A stretch of 64,000 nt of DNA from Mobilitalea sibirica (GTDB taxonomy: Bacteria > Bacillota > Clostridia > Lachnospirales > Lachnospiraceae), in the NCBI RefSeq assembly GCF_015999265.1, contig NZ_JAEAGR010000004.1, positions 186,001 to 250,000 on the forward strand. The letters are read 5' to 3'. The first letter of the stretch is position 1. Every line of letters begins with the position of its first letter. A program made the translations under genes and the position numbers. This document shows, piece after piece, positions 17,527-27,710 of this stretch. The notes under the pieces are model-generated. The model saw nothing but the letters and a program-made list of their open reading frames with translations. It ran no database searches and was not told where the DNA came from.

Positions 17527-19326
17527 ATGGATGATATGAATAAAGGTACTTCGGACCAGAACCAAAATCCTGAGAATACCAATCAAAATTCTAACGATTA
17601 TAAAAACGAAAGTGGCAACACTTATTGGGAAACTCAAAATCAGGATCAAGCGATAGAGGGTTCCCAGACACCGGGTGCTTCTAATGAGGACACACCGGCT
17701 CAATTTTATCAAAACTATCAACAACAGATGAGTGGGCAAACAAAACAAGATACTGTGTCACAGCAGACTATGGTAGAAGCACCTAAGAAAAAATCCCGTG
17801 GTAAACTGATTGCATCCGTAATTATTATTGTGCTTTTAGTATCCGGAGCTGTTACTGCATTTGCAATGCAGGGAAAACTCAAAAACACTCTTGCATTAAA
17901 TACAAAAAGTCCTGAAGAGTATTATACTTTTGTTGAAAAGCAATTTATTAAAGATTCCGTTGATAAGATGATGGCAAATAGTGCCTCCTATGATTTTAAC
18001 GATGATATTGCTTATGACATCTCTATGGATTTATCCTATGATAAAACTACCGTAAGCTCTTTATTACAAAGCTCTATGGGAATGACCGTGGAAGATGTTG
18101 AGAGCATGATCGGAATGCCCCTTGACAGCATCGGTATGGATATGATTGTAGCTCTTACGGATAAAACTTTATATGAAGAATTAGGTGTTAGGTTAAACCA
18201 GGTTGAAATAATTACACTTGAATTATTCATGGATATGGTAAAAGAAGAAATGCTGATGCGCTTACCTGAACTTAGTGAAGCTTATCTAAAAACCTCTCTT
18301 AACACTGATGAGCTCGGAGTAGGAACCAGTGTAGATATGAGCTCATATTTTTCACAACTGGAAGTATTAACAAATGATAACACCGCAGATTTTTTGAAGC
18401 GTTATGGCAATATTATAGCTGAACAGATCGATGACGTTGAACTTACTAAAAACGAAGAAGTTGAAGTTGGCGATATTAAAGTTGACAGCAATTTGTTAAC
18501 GGTAACAATCGATAACGAAGATTTGAACAAAATCGCTTCTGAGATCCTAAAAGAAGCTAAGAACGATGAGTTTATTCTAGCCCTTCTTCCTATGATGGAT
18601 GTAACGGAAGAAGAGTTCCAACAAGGTATTGAACAGGCTATGGCTCAGTTAAGCTCTTCTGAGGACGGCAATGACTCTATGGAAATGAAGGTCTTTGTGG
18701 ATGGTAGCGGTAAGATTATCGGCCGTGATATCAGTATCATAGACAATGAAGAGACCTTATCCTCCTTCGGTTATTATTTTGTTAACAAAGGAAAAGAAGC
18801 AGAATATGAATTCTTTATTGATGATGCCGAAGGTAATACCATGATTGGTGCAGTCGGCAACCATACAAAAAATAATGATGCTTATGACGGTGAAGTAGTA
18901 TTAGAATTTAATGACCCCAGCGCTATGGGCCCCTTATCCAATGTCAGCGTTACCATTAAATATGAAGATGTTAAGACCGAAATGAAAGATAAAAACATGT
19001 TTCAATATGGTAAGTTTACTCTTTCTTCTCCACAGATGTTAGGCATGGAGCTTGATCTGGAATATGATGTGAAAGATGAAGTGCAATTAGGTTCTTTAGC
19101 ATTACGAATGGGAAGTGCTAAGCTTGTAACCCTTGATGTTACAGCCAAATACCTGAAGGATTACGATATTCCTGCTCTTTCAGAATCCGCTGAAGTTTAT
19201 GATACAATTGAAGCAGATCGTTGGGCTGCAACCTTTGATACTGAAAAGTTCATCACAGACTTATCGTCTAAACTAGGTGTAGACCTTGAAACTCTAATGG
19301 AGACCTTACCTTACTATTTCTATTAA
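17527..19326 (+). CDS. Single-pass membrane protein of unknown function, large outer domain
   Basis: This 599-residue protein has a hydrophilic Gln/Asn-rich N-terminal segment (about 1-90), one membrane span (about residues 93-115) and a large acidic outer domain beginning after SPEEYYTFVEKQ. I recall a clostridial DUF family with the same SPE-YY entry motif (possibly DUF6583) but cannot confirm it. There is no lipobox, enzyme motif or repeat. The start is the ATG at 17527, because GGGGG lies seven bases upstream; an in-frame ATG at 17509 lacks a site. It has its own promoter and terminator. Confidence 0.65.
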   Translation: MDDMNKGTSDQNQNPENTNQNSNDYKNESGNTYWETQNQDQAIEGSQTPGASNEDTPAQFYQNYQQQMSGQTKQDTVSQQTMVEAPKKKSRGKLIASVIIIVLLVSGAVTAFAMQGKLKNTLALNTKSPEEYYTFVEKQFIKDSVDKMMANSASYDFNDDIAYDISMDLSYDKTTVSSLLQSSMGMTVEDVESMIGMPLDSIGMDMIVALTDKTLYEELGVRLNQVEIITLELFMDMVKEEMLMRLPELSEAYLKTSLNTDELGVGTSVDMSSYFSQLEVLTNDNTADFLKRYGNIIAEQIDDVELTKNEEVEVGDIKVDSNLLTVTIDNEDLNKIASEILKEAKNDEFILALLPMMDVTEEEFQQGIEQAMAQLSSSEDGNDSMEMKVFVDGSGKIIGRDISIIDNEETLSSFGYYFVNKGKEAEYEFFIDDAEGNTMIGAVGNHTKNNDAYDGEVVLEFNDPSAMGPLSNVSVTIKYEDVKTEMKDKNMFQYGKFTLSSPQMLGMELDLEYDVKDEVQLGSLALRMGSAKLVTLDVTAKYLKDYDIPALSESAEVYDTIEADRWAATFDTEKFITDLSSKLGVDLETLMETLPYYFY

Positions 19327-19362
19327 TTAATATTATTAAGGCTATGTAAATCTTACAACTAT

Positions 19363-19423
19363 ATGCTCCCCTTGTGGCAAACAACAAAATGAAAACTGTT
19401 GACTGCAAGGTGGAGCATTTTTT
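19363..19423 (+). terminator. Rho-independent terminator
   Basis: ATGCTCC-CCTTG pairs with CAAGGTGGAGCAT (one bulge), with an inner CAAC/GTTG pairing, followed by a run of six Ts. It lies 37 bases after the stop of the gene ending at 19326. Confidence 0.8.
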
Positions 19424-19599
19424 AAGTCTTTTTCCGATTTCATCATGTATTAACTTATCCTTGAGATAAAAGTTATTTATTAGGAAACAACTACTTGTCT
19501 TTTTATATATTTATTTTAACTTTTTTTAATAAGATTTTTCTTTTTTTATCTTAGTTTCTATGATAAACTAGTACAAACGATGAGAAGAGAGGAATGCAT

Positions 19600-20304
19600 A
19601 TGCCAAAACAAACACGACTTAGCGAAGATGCTGAAATCTATCAAATAAATAAAGATAAAAATGAAAAAGAAAGATTTCGGGATCTATCCTTTAAAAAGAA
19701 AATCTCATACCTGTGGGAATATTATAGATTACATGCATTGTTTACAATTATTATTTTTGGTTTTTTAGGTTATACCATATATACGATTTCAAAACCGAAT
19801 ATTGAGGCTAAGCTTTATACAGCAATTATAAATAATACAATTGATGATGTAATACTGGATGAATATAAGGCTGAATTTACAGACTTACTGCAATTAGATC
19901 CAGAAAAAGAAGAGGTTATTATTAATTCCAAATTCTATTTTAACGGTTCCTATGACTATGCCATGAATATGAGACAGATATTAGTTACTTATACCCATGC
20001 CCAGGAGATTGATATTATCATAGCTCCAAAATCAGAATTTGAAGGCTATGCCTATAATGGATTCTTTTATAAGCTATCCGACCAGCTTCCAACTGATTTA
20101 TATAGTATGTTAACCGATCAATTTTATCTATCTGATATGGAAGATGACCCCCAGGAAAATGTATATGGCATCTATTTAACAGAAAGTGATTTATTTCAGA
20201 ACCATGCTGTAAACAATGATCCTTATATTCTAGGTATTGTAGGTAACTCTAAAAATAGAGAAAATGCAATTGAATTTATCCGTTTCCTTTTTGAGGCTAA
20301 TTAG
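19600..20304 (+). CDS. Single-pass membrane protein of unknown function
   Basis: The 234-residue protein has a charged cytosolic N-terminus, one membrane span (about residues 46-66) and an acidic outer part rich in Tyr and Asp. I do not recognise the family. The GAGAGG ribosome binding site fits the ATG at 19600 better than the in-frame ATG six bases earlier. It faces the convergent asd gene across a 216-bp palindrome that starts 13 bases after its stop. Confidence 0.6.
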   Translation: MPKQTRLSEDAEIYQINKDKNEKERFRDLSFKKKISYLWEYYRLHALFTIIIFGFLGYTIYTISKPNIEAKLYTAIINNTIDDVILDEYKAEFTDLLQLDPEKEEVIINSKFYFNGSYDYAMNMRQILVTYTHAQEIDIIIAPKSEFEGYAYNGFFYKLSDQLPTDLYSMLTDQFYLSDMEDDPQENVYGIYLTESDLFQNHAVNNDPYILGIVGNSKNRENAIEFIRFLFEAN

Positions 20305-20317
20305 AACCGAATTTAAT

Positions 20318-20533
20318 GGGGCTATTTCCGAGCCTCTTTCTAATGATAAGACGGAATACAGGGGGCACCACACACACTCGTTGGAGTACACATCCCCAAC
20401 TATGTTTGCCTATACTACGGACATAAATGTACGTAATAGGCAAAGCAAAGTAGGGAATATGTTCTCCAAATAGTGCATTAAGGTGCCCCCTATATTCCGT
20501 CTTATCATTTCAGCTATGTTATGAAATAGCCCC
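20318..20533. repeat. 216-bp palindromic element, copy 1
   Basis: The arms pair over nearly their whole length. The outer ends are GGGGCTATTTC and GAAATAGCCCC (perfect). The inner block AATGATAAGACGGAATA...GGGGGCACC matches the other arm in 27 of 28 positions, and the central arms pair with several mismatches. A second copy with the same core (ACTCGTTGGAGTACACATCC and GAATATGTTCTCCAAATAG) lies at 39171-39327. It sits between two convergent genes and may terminate both. No transposase is present, so a MITE-like or REP-like element is the best description. Confidence 0.8.
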
Positions 20534-20616
20534 GTATATCGCATGATTAACTTTCACAGATAAGTCAATACATATATTAAAATAACATACAATATCTGCG
20601 ATATATAAACTATTAT

Positions 20617-21699
20617 TTATTTCTTAGTAATATAACCCTGTGCCTTTAAAAGTTCCGCTATTAACACGGCTCCACCTGCAGCACCACGGACGGTATTATG
20701 TGACAGACCAATGAATTTATAATCATATACGCTATCTTCCCTTAGTCTTCCTAAGCATACGCCCATACCGTTTTCATAATCCCTATCAAGTTTCGTTTGG
20801 GGACGGTTTTCTTCTTCGAAATATTTAATAAACTGCTTCGGAGCACTGGGTAAATTAAGCTCCTGTGGGACTCCTTTATATTCATTCCACGCTTTGATCA
20901 TCTCTTCCTTAGAAGGCTTCTTATCAAAACTTACGAATACTGCTGCCGTATGACCGTCTGTAACCGGTACACGGATACACTGGGTCGTAATAAGAGGACC
21001 ATCTGCTTTCTTAATCTGTCCGTCCTCTACTTTACCCCAGATACGAAGAGGTTCCTGCTCACTCTTCTCTTCCTCACCACCGATGTATGGAATTACGTTA
21101 TCTACCATCTCCGGCCAATCAGCAAAGTTCTTTCCTGCACCGGAAATCGCCTGGTATGTGGTTGCTACCACTACCTTGGGTCCATATTCCTTTAATGCGT
21201 GAAGCGCCGGCGTATAGCTTTGTATGGAACAGTTTGGTTTTACAACAATAAAACCACGATCTGTTCCAAGGCGTTCTCTCTGAGCTTTGATTGCTTCCAG
21301 ATGCTCCGGGTTAATTTCGGGCACCACCATCGGAACGTCCGGTGTCCATCTGTGCGCGCTGTTGTTGGAAACTACCGGTGTTCCGGTCTTAGCATAAGCT
21401 TCCTCAATCGCCTTTATCTCATCCTTGGTCATATCCACTGCGCTGAATACAAAATCAACGCTTTCACTGACTTCGGTTACCTCATTTACATTCTTCACAA
21501 CTAGCTTCTTAACACTCTCAGGCATCGGTGTATTCATCTTCCAACGGTCACCGACAGCTTCCTCATAGGTTTTCCCTGCGCTTCTCGGACTTGCTGCTAC
21601 AGTAACCACCTCAAACCAAGGATGGTTATCAAGCAGTGATATAAAACGTTGGCCAACCATACCGGTACCGCCCAGGATACCTACTCTTAATTTCTCCAT
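20617..21699 (-). CDS. asd: Aspartate-semialdehyde dehydrogenase (archaeal/fungal-type)
   Basis: This 360-residue enzyme reduces aspartyl phosphate with NADPH to aspartate semialdehyde, the branch point to lysine/diaminopimelate, threonine and methionine. It has the nucleotide loop GILGGTGMVGQRF and catalytic Cys157 in KPNCSIQ. The SNNSAHR and SISGAGKN-type segments place it in the archaeal/yeast-type branch, which many Clostridia carry, rather than the E. coli type. An AGGAGG site precedes the ATG. It is monocistronic; no lysine riboswitch was recognised upstream. Confidence 0.95.
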   Translation of the reverse strand: MEKLRVGILGGTGMVGQRFISLLDNHPWFEVVTVAASPRSAGKTYEEAVGDRWKMNTPMPESVKKLVVKNVNEVTEVSESVDFVFSAVDMTKDEIKAIEEAYAKTGTPVVSNNSAHRWTPDVPMVVPEINPEHLEAIKAQRERLGTDRGFIVVKPNCSIQSYTPALHALKEYGPKVVVATTYQAISGAGKNFADWPEMVDNVIPYIGGEEEKSEQEPLRIWGKVEDGQIKKADGPLITTQCIRVPVTDGHTAAVFVSFDKKPSKEEMIKAWNEYKGVPQELNLPSAPKQFIKYFEEENRPQTKLDRDYENGMGVCLGRLREDSVYDYKFIGLSHNTVRGAAGGAVLIAELLKAQGYITKK

Positions 21700-21756
21700 T
21701 TCTATTCCTCCTAATGATGTTCCCCTGTGGCAAACATTTGTCTTTCCAGTAAGTAT

Positions 21757-21784
21757 ACTATACTATGTTTTTTGAAAAAATCAA
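21757..21784 (-). promoter_or_regulatory. Possible promoter of asd
   Basis: TTGATT (21784-21779) and TATAGT (21762-21757) are 16 bases apart, about 58 bases upstream of the asd start. The match is moderate and overlapping TATACT-like sequences make the exact -10 uncertain. Confidence 0.4.
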
Positions 21785-21855
21785 TGTTTTTTTGTCAAAT
21801 ATCTCAGATTTGGTGATTATAGTTAAGATAACTTATTCATAATACATTTCTTTGG

Positions 21856-22842
21856 TTAATTTTCTACTACATTTTGATATTCTTCCAAAAGTATTCTTAA
21901 ATCATCCATATTCTCTATTTCATTCACACGACTTCTAAATCTAGCAGAACCGGGATACCCTACGGTATACCATGCTACATGTTTTCTCATTTCTCGTATT
22001 CCGGTAAATTCACCCTTGTATTCTACTGCTAGACCGGCATGACGAAGAATCATATTCTTTACCTCTTCAAAGTCCGGCTTTTTAGACAGTATACCGGTTT
22101 CAAGATACGTTTTAATCTGTCCAAAAAGCCACGGATTACCCCGGGCTCCTCGGGCAATCATAATTCCATCACATCCGGTTTCTTTTATCATTCTTAAAGC
22201 ATCCTCCGGTGTAAATACATCCCCACTTCCAATCACGGGTATAGAAACACTCTCCTTTACCCTCCGTATCGTTTCCCAATCGGCTTTGCCGCTATAATAT
22301 TGATCTCTGGTTCTTGCATGAACGGTGATGGCCGCCGCACCGTTTTCCTCGGCTATTTTAGCTACCTCCACGGCATTTGATTCATGAGCATAGAAGCCCT
22401 TTCTGATTTTAACCGTCAAAGGCTTTTCAATGCTTTTCGATACCTTATTTACGATTTCCCCAATTAACTTCGGATTTTTCATGAGAGCAGAGCCTTCTCC
22501 ATTGTTAACCACCTTGGGAACCGGACATCCCATATTAATATCCAGAATATCAAAATTTCTATGCTCAATCCGTTTTGCCGTCTCACTTAAAATAGAAGGG
22601 TCAGAGCCAAACAATTGAACCGCAATCGGTCGTTCTTCTTCTGAGACTGTCAGAAGACTTTCTGTATTCTTATTATTATATTGAATCCCTTTAGCACTTA
22701 CCATCTCCGTTACAACCAAGTCCGCTCCCTTTTCCTTGCAGAGTAAACGAAATGGCAGGTCGGTTACTCCTGCCATGGGTCCCAATATAAGCTTTCCATT
22801 TATCCTCGTATTTCCTATATTAAAGCTCATTTTATCTGTCAT
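21856..22842 (-). CDS. dusB: tRNA-dihydrouridine synthase (DusB type)
   Basis: This 328-residue flavoprotein reduces uridine to dihydrouridine in tRNA. The TIM-barrel entry [12 protein letters not shown], catalytic Cys106 in NMGCPVPKV, the KIRKGF segment and the flavin-phosphate GSGDVF and GARGNPW loops are all present. Its start overlaps the stop of coaX by four bases (ATGA), implying translational coupling. An ATG four codons later is an alternative start, as the ribosome binding site spacing is poor for both. Confidence 0.93.
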   Translation of the reverse strand: MTDKMSFNIGNTRINGKLILGPMAGVTDLPFRLLCKEKGADLVVTEMVSAKGIQYNNKNTESLLTVSEEERPIAVQLFGSDPSILSETAKRIEHRNFDILDINMGCPVPKVVNNGEGSALMKNPKLIGEIVNKVSKSIEKPLTVKIRKGFYAHESNAVEVAKIAEENGAAAITVHARTRDQYYSGKADWETIRRVKESVSIPVIGSGDVFTPEDALRMIKETGCDGIMIARGARGNPWLFGQIKTYLETGILSKKPDFEEVKNMILRHAGLAVEYKGEFTGIREMRKHVAWYTVGYPGSARFRSRVNEIENMDDLRILLEEYQNVVEN

Positions 22843-23615
22843 CTCCCGCTTTTGTTCTTATCGCTTATGATCTTTAATCCCTTTAAGGTCAGGTTTGGAT
22901 CATATACTTCTATCACATCGGTTGCATCTGAGATTATCTTTCCCAAGCCTCCGGTAGCTATAACGCGGCAATTCTGAATCCCCGATTCCTCTAGCATACG
23001 TTTCACAATGTACTCCGTCTGTCCGATACATCCAAAGACTAAGCCCGCCTGCATACTGGTTACCGTTTCTTTGGCAAGTATGGTCTCCGGCATAGCAATC
23101 TCAATCTCCGGTAGCTTCGCTGTTTCATTCCATAGGGCATTGGCTGAAATTCTCAAGCCCGGGCTGGTCACTCCAGCAATAAAGGAACCATCCTCTGTTA
23201 TTAAATCATATGTGATGGCTGTTCCGAAGTCTATGACAAGAACAGGCCCACCATATAATTCATATGCCGCTACTGCATCCACAACACGGTCCGCTCCAAT
23301 CTCTTTTGGATTCGATGCTGCTATTTTTATACCTGTTTTTGTACCTGCTCCCACGATAAGAGGAGTAATTTTAAGATATTTTATTATACCGGAGGTAAAG
23401 GAATGCATAATCTTTGGTACAACGGATGCTACAATAACAGAATCTATCTCCTCCACCTGAATATTTTTAACTCTCAATAAATCACTTAATATGATCCCAT
23501 ACTCATCTGAGGTTCTGGCTATCTGTGTGGTCATTCGAAACGTAGCTTTCAGCTCTTCCCGGTCAAATACCCCAAGTGTAATGTTAGTATTTCCTACATC
23601 GATGACTAATAACAT
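22839..23615 (-). CDS. coaX: Type III pantothenate kinase
   Basis: This 258-residue enzyme phosphorylates pantothenate in the first step of coenzyme A synthesis. The ASKHA fold starts with [15 protein letters not shown] and includes [11 protein letters not shown] and DFGTAITYD, both diagnostic of CoaX. The start at 23615 follows GGGAGG; the longer frame from 23690 lacks a site. It overlaps dusB, a frequent pairing in Firmicutes. Confidence 0.95.
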   Translation of the reverse strand: MLLVIDVGNTNITLGVFDREELKATFRMTTQIARTSDEYGIILSDLLRVKNIQVEEIDSVIVASVVPKIMHSFTSGIIKYLKITPLIVGAGTKTGIKIAASNPKEIGADRVVDAVAAYELYGGPVLVIDFGTAITYDLITEDGSFIAGVTSPGLRISANALWNETAKLPEIEIAMPETILAKETVTSMQAGLVFGCIGQTEYIVKRMLEESGIQNCRVIATGGLGKIISDATDVIEVYDPNLTLKGLKIISDKNKSGR

Positions 23616-23736
23616 TAGTATTCCTCCCAAATTATTAATTATTAAAAATGTTGTATCTCTATCTGATAGACGTTTTCCGGATAACAACAAAATACAGTTT
23701 ACATATCTAATTCATTGCATTTTTTATGACCTGTTG

Positions 23737-24078
23737 CTATAAAAGATCCGATACATTCTCGTTTAGAAAAAACACCTTATAATATAACTCAAGTGCCTCT
23801 AACAGTTCTGCTTTGGTCCTTTGCAGCTCTTTTATCTTTAATACACTACCGATTTCATCGAATAAATAATCATTTTCATCTGAATTCACCCTAAAGATAA
23901 GCGCCCCTTCTTCATCAAATTCTAAGGATAGAATTCCACCTACATCCTCAGTGAAAAGGACGCACATAATCTGTAGCTCCTGCTTTATCTGTTCAGGCAA
24001 TGCTTTAAAATCTTCATTTATATAAAATTTCTTTTCATAGGCGCTGCTTGCACATAGTACTACCTTATCCTGATACAT
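23737..24078 (-). CDS. Conserved small protein of unknown function
   Basis: This is a 113-residue soluble acidic protein with no membrane span or known motif; I believe it belongs to a Lachnospiraceae DUF family (possibly DUF6145) but cannot verify this. A GAGG-type site precedes the ATG. It lies between coaX and a small membrane protein gene on the same strand, about 100 bases from the latter, so it may belong to the argF transcript. Confidence 0.6.
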   Translation of the reverse strand: MYQDKVVLCASSAYEKKFYINEDFKALPEQIKQELQIMCVLFTEDVGGILSLEFDEEGALIFRVNSDENDYLFDEIGSVLKIKELQRTKAELLEALELYYKVFFLNENVSDLL

Positions 24079-24178
24079 CTTGTAATCCTCATCTTTCTAA
24101 CATTTATCGGTATACTGTCTCATTCCTCTATAAGCTAAACCGTACTGTGTATTTTAACTTTACAAGGAAGCTATAACA

Positions 24179-24586
24179 TTATAGCATGATAAATCCTAAG
24201 AAACCAATGATAATTCCAAACAGTATGAACGTCATTCCCATACTTTTTCTCTTAGGGTCCTTCGTAAGCTTTAACCCGTTCATAACATTCATAAATCCTC
24301 CGGTGATAAATGCCCCCAGGAAAGCATGTTTATTATTTGGGTTAAGAAATACTAGGATAAGTAGGATCATTAACATTATTCCTGCTATTACAATGATAAA
24401 ATCATAAAGCAGATATAATTCTTTAACATTTATCTTTTTAAGTTCTATTCTTTTAAGATGTATATTATTTCTATGATGTATATCTTTACGACTTCCTTCT
24501 TTTTTATTCCCATCTTTATGATTTACATCCTTTTGTTTCCCATCTTTATGCTTTACATCTTTCATAAGTTTAAACTTTTTATCCAT
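24179..24586 (-). CDS. Small membrane protein with Lys/His/Asp-rich N-terminal repeats
   Basis: The 135-residue protein has a basic cytosolic tail (about residues 1-50) made of KDVNHKDGNKK-like units, then three hydrophobic segments (about 61-80, 88-103, 117-134). I do not recognise the family. It starts 15 bases after the argF stop with a GGGAG site, so it is probably co-transcribed with argF, though no shared function is evident. Confidence 0.6.
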   Translation of the reverse strand: MDKKFKLMKDVKHKDGKQKDVNHKDGNKKEGSRKDIHHRNNIHLKRIELKKINVKELYLLYDFIIVIAGIMLMILLILVFLNPNNKHAFLGAFITGGFMNVMNGLKLTKDPKRKSMGMTFILFGIIIGFLGFIML

Positions 24587-24601
24587 GTATAACTCCCTGA
24601 T

Positions 24602-25540
24602 TTATTGGTTTCCTAAGGTTGCTACCATAACCGCCTTAATGGTATGCATTCGGTTTTCAGCCTGATCAAAAACCACATCAGCAAAACGCTCAAAAATCTC
24701 TTCGGTAACTTCATTACCCTTAACCGCCGGTAGACAATGTAAAAATATGGTATTGTCTTTTTCTGTCTTGGCCAGAAGCGCTTCATTTACCTGATACGGT
24801 TTTAATATCTTAATCCGCTCCGCAGCTAGATCTTCTTCTCCCATGGAACACCATACATCTGTATAAACTGCATCAGCACCCTCCAAAGCATCATAAGCAT
24901 CCGATATCTCAATTAAACTGCCGGAATCTTGTGTATAAAGGGTACAGGTTTCTACAAGAGACTGTTCCGGCCACAGAGATTTTGGTGCAAGGATAGTAAA
25001 ATGTATTCCTAGTTTCGCTGCTCCTATCATCAGACTGTTTGCCATGTTGTTTCGCCCGTCTCCGACATATACCAATTTCAACCCTTTCAGCTTACCAAAC
25101 TGCTCCTTTAAAGTCAAGAAGTCTGCCAGAATCTGAGTAGGATGATACGTATCTGTTAAACCGTTCCACACTGGTACCCCACTGTATTTCGCCAGCTTCT
25201 CCACAGTATCCTGTGAAAAACCTCGGAATTCAATTCCATCGAACATCCTTCCTAAAACCCTTGCTGTATCCTCTACACTTTCTTTATGACCTAATTGGAT
25301 ATCATCCCTACTTAAGTATTCCGGATGCCCCCCTTCATCAACGCAGCCTATGGTAAATGCGCATCTTGTTCTGGTAGAAGGTTTTTCAAAAATTAAGGCA
25401 ATGTTCTTTCCTTTCAGACTTTCCCCCGTAATTCCCTGTTTCTTCTTTTCTTTCAGTTCCGCCGCTAAATCAACTAAATATTCAATTTCAGAAGCCGAGT
25501 AATCCTTTAATGTTAAAAATGAGCGTCCTTTCAAATTCAT
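24602..25540 (-). CDS. argF: Ornithine carbamoyltransferase
   Basis: This 312-residue enzyme joins carbamoyl phosphate and ornithine to citrulline in arginine synthesis. The carbamoyl-phosphate motif S55-T-R-T-R59, the YHPTQILAD segment and the ornithine-site HCLP are intact, and the length is typical. An AGGAGG site precedes the ATG. ArgR-like palindromic AT-rich boxes lie 110-155 bases upstream. The gene is separated from other arg genes, so the anabolic argF name is a choice based on family rather than context. Confidence 0.95.
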   Translation of the reverse strand: MNLKGRSFLTLKDYSASEIEYLVDLAAELKEKKKQGITGESLKGKNIALIFEKPSTRTRCAFTIGCVDEGGHPEYLSRDDIQLGHKESVEDTARVLGRMFDGIEFRGFSQDTVEKLAKYSGVPVWNGLTDTYHPTQILADFLTLKEQFGKLKGLKLVYVGDGRNNMANSLMIGAAKLGIHFTILAPKSLWPEQSLVETCTLYTQDSGSLIEISDAYDALEGADAVYTDVWCSMGEEDLAAERIKILKPYQVNEALLAKTEKDNTIFLHCLPAVKGNEVTEEIFERFADVVFDQAENRMHTIKAVMVATLGNQ

Positions 25541-25559
25541 AAATATTCCTCCTATCCTT

Positions 25560-25587
25560 ATAATAACTCTACGTACCCTGTTGTCAA
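25560..25587 (-). promoter_or_regulatory. Possible argF promoter
   Basis: TTGACA (25587-25582) and TATTAT (25565-25560) are 16 bases apart. The predicted start would lie very close to the ribosome binding site, giving a short leader. Confidence 0.45.
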
Positions 25588-25648
25588 TACTGAGTTGTTA
25601 AATTAAAAATTATGGTGTTTCTTATTATATCCAATGGTTATTTATACC

Positions 25649-25695
25649 TGTATAAACATTTATATTTATGCTGCCATATGTGTATTTATACATTA
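25649..25695. promoter_or_regulatory. ARG-box-like sequences upstream of argF
   Basis: Two AT-rich partial palindromes, TGTATAAACATTTATATTTATG (as 25649-25670) and TGTATTTATACATTA (25681-25695), resemble tandem ArgR boxes of the TGAATAATTATTCA type. They lie upstream of the argF promoter candidate. The match is only approximate in such AT-rich DNA. Confidence 0.35.
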
Positions 25696-25850
25696 TTCCA
25701 AAATTTATATGTTGTCAAGTTAAATTTATGATTTGAATTTTCTACATTGATTTAATTATACTCACTAAGCTAATAGATGATACCCTTGTATTATCTGAAG
25801 TAAATTTAACAAATATCTTCTTTTAATAATTTATATTACATGAATCTTTT

Positions 25851-25901
25851 GGGAGTAGTGCCTCTGCCATGTTTTCCATGTAATACAGAGATACTACTCC
25901 C
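25851..25901. terminator. Hairpin between the SPFH gene and argF
   Basis: GGGAGTAGT...CTCTG pairs with CAGAG...ACTACTCCC in 14 of 16 positions, with a loop of about 19. It sits about 80 bases after the SPFH stop. Neither side has a strong T-run, so termination is likely but not certain. The rest of the gene-free stretch 25541-25982 is AT-rich spacer. Confidence 0.45.
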
Positions 25902-25982
25902 ACTAGTTTGTATAAAGGTTTTTGAATCCTTTCACCTTTATCCATCCTTTTACTTTGCCTATCACTAATATAATGCTCGGAT

Positions 25983-26912
25983 TTATTCTTCTTTCCCAAT
26001 CTCTGTTAAGGATTTTACCATGCCGGCTAATCCTTGAATCTCAGATGGAATAATAATCTTTGTTGCTTTTCCGTCAGCTGCTTTTGCAAATGCTTCCAAG
26101 CTCTTTAATTGAATCACCGCACTTTGAGGATCAGATTCATTCAAGAAACGAATACCGTCAGCGTTAGCTTTCTGAACCACCAATATTGCCTCTGCCTGAC
26201 CTTCAGCTTCTCTGATGGTTGCTTCTTTCTTCGCTTCCGCACGAAGAATTGCAGCCTTTTTCTCACCCTCAGCATCTAGAATAGCGGATTCCTTCTTACC
26301 TTCAGCAACTAAGATAGCTGATCTCTTCTCGCCTTCTGCAATTAAGATAGACTCTCTTCTTTCTCTTTCTGCCTTCATCTGTTTTTCCATTGCATCTTGT
26401 ATAGCCGCCGGCGGAATAATATTCTTCAATTCTACACGGGTCACTTTAATTCCCCATGGGTCCGTAGCAACATCTAAGGTCACTCTCATCTTCGTATTAA
26501 TTATTTCTCTGGAAGTTAGGGTCTCATCCAACTCTAAATCACCAATGATATTTCTCAAGGTTGTTGCAGTTAAATTCTCAATTGCCAAAAGAGGATTTTC
26601 AACTCCGTAAGCAAAAAGCTTCGGATCGGTTATCGCAAAGAATACTACCGTATCAATTTTCATGGTAACATTATCCTTTGTTATTACCGGCTGTGGCGGA
26701 AAATCCACAACCTGTTCCTTTAATAATACTCTCTTTGCAATTCGATCGATGATGGGCATCTTTATGTGAATACCTACATCCCAGGTTGACTGATATCCAC
26801 CAAGTCGTTCAACAACATAGGCATGTGCCTGTGGAACAATTTTAACGCAGGATGCCAAAATCAATAAAACAAAAATACCAAATACTATAAGGCCAATTTC
26901 TAAATAACCCAT
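25983..26912 (-). CDS. SPFH/stomatin-like membrane scaffold protein (paraslipin type)
   Basis: This 309-residue protein has an N-terminal membrane segment (about residues 4-22), an SPFH domain (YVVERLGGYQ to about 180) and a coiled-coil of AEGEKRSAIL-like repeats to about 260, followed by a conserved C-terminal segment ending near AGMVKSLTEI. Such proteins form ring or cage oligomers at membrane microdomains. It lies 15 bases after its standard NfeD partner, a pairing seen across bacteria and archaea. QmcA-like is an equivalent label. Confidence 0.9.
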   Translation of the reverse strand: MGYLEIGLIVFGIFVLLILASCVKIVPQAHAYVVERLGGYQSTWDVGIHIKMPIIDRIAKRVLLKEQVVDFPPQPVITKDNVTMKIDTVVFFAITDPKLFAYGVENPLLAIENLTATTLRNIIGDLELDETLTSREIINTKMRVTLDVATDPWGIKVTRVELKNIIPPAAIQDAMEKQMKAERERRESILIAEGEKRSAILVAEGKKESAILDAEGEKKAAILRAEAKKEATIREAEGQAEAILVVQKANADGIRFLNESDPQSAVIQLKSLEAFAKAADGKATKIIIPSEIQGLAGMVKSLTEIGKEE

Positions 26913-26927
26913 TAATATATCCTCCTT

Positions 26928-27350
26928 TTATGATACAATTAATTTAACACCTGAAACGTTTTGAACTGTAACTTTAGTACCCTTTTCAATCATGTTACCG
27001 GTTGCAGATCTTGCTGACCATTCTTGACCATCCACAATAACTTGACCAACTGCATTGATATTGTCAATTGTTACTATTACCAAAGCTTCTTTTCCTATTA
27101 TACCCTCATAATTTGTTTTTGTGCGTTTGGGGTTAAAATACTTAACTACCAACGGTCTCGTGAAGTAAAGTAATAATAAGGAAACCACTAGGAATAATAC
27201 AATTTCGATCAATAAATTGTCAAAGAATAGCGAGAAAACAAAAGCCACCAAAGCTCCTCCGGCAAACCATATAGTTGTAAGACCCAGAGTGATAATCTCT
27301 ATAAATATCAATACTGCCAATATTATAAGCCACATAATTGGATTCACCAC
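26928..27350 (-). CDS. NfeD-like membrane protein, short form
   Basis: The 140-residue protein has two to three membrane segments in the first 75 residues and a C-terminal OB-fold domain (about 80-140, with GIIGKEALVIVTI and VDGQEWSARS). It lacks the protease domain of long NfeD proteins. It partners the adjacent SPFH protein in membrane organisation. The start is GTG at 27350 behind GGGGG; an ATG five codons later is possible. Confidence 0.88.
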   Translation of the reverse strand: MVNPIMWLIILAVLIFIEIITLGLTTIWFAGGALVAFVFSLFFDNLLIEIVLFLVVSLLLLYFTRPLVVKYFNPKRTKTNYEGIIGKEALVIVTIDNINAVGQVIVDGQEWSARSATGNMIEKGTKVTVQNVSGVKLIVS

Positions 27351-27590
27351 CTTTTATCCCCCTTTCTCTTTATGAGTTATAAGTATAATAATAACTCATC
27401 TATTATCTACATTTTAATTGATTATACTCTATATTACAATAGTTCCTACCCTTTTCTAATTTTCTTTTAATCTATGATACTTTTACCCACTAACCTGTAT
27501 TTTATATCATTCATACACATTTCATGTAATCTTAAATTCTCTATGCATAATATTATGGCTAATATCCAAATCATTCATACAATACGAATA

Positions 27591-27647
27591 GGATGATATT
27601 GTTAGACCACCGAGTATCTCTACCCTTTGGTTCTATCTACATCATCC
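27591..27647 (-). other. Unexplained 57-base structured element
   Basis: GGATGAT pairs with ATCATCC around a conserved-looking interior with nested AGA(A)CCA/TGGTCT and GAG/CTC pairings. It lies in the gene-free stretch 27351-27726, about 240 bases upstream of nfeD. No T-run follows, so it is not a standard terminator, and I do not recognise a riboswitch. The rest of that stretch is AT-rich. Confidence 0.35.
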
Positions 27648-27710
27648 CATTAATGTTTTATAATATTTCATAATCTTGCATGCTTTCTGAGCCATACTTA
27701 GATTTTTTAT

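Noticed and set aside
21700-21855. Lysine riboswitch upstream of asd
   Set aside because: The spacer is too short and lacks the conserved lysine-element stems.
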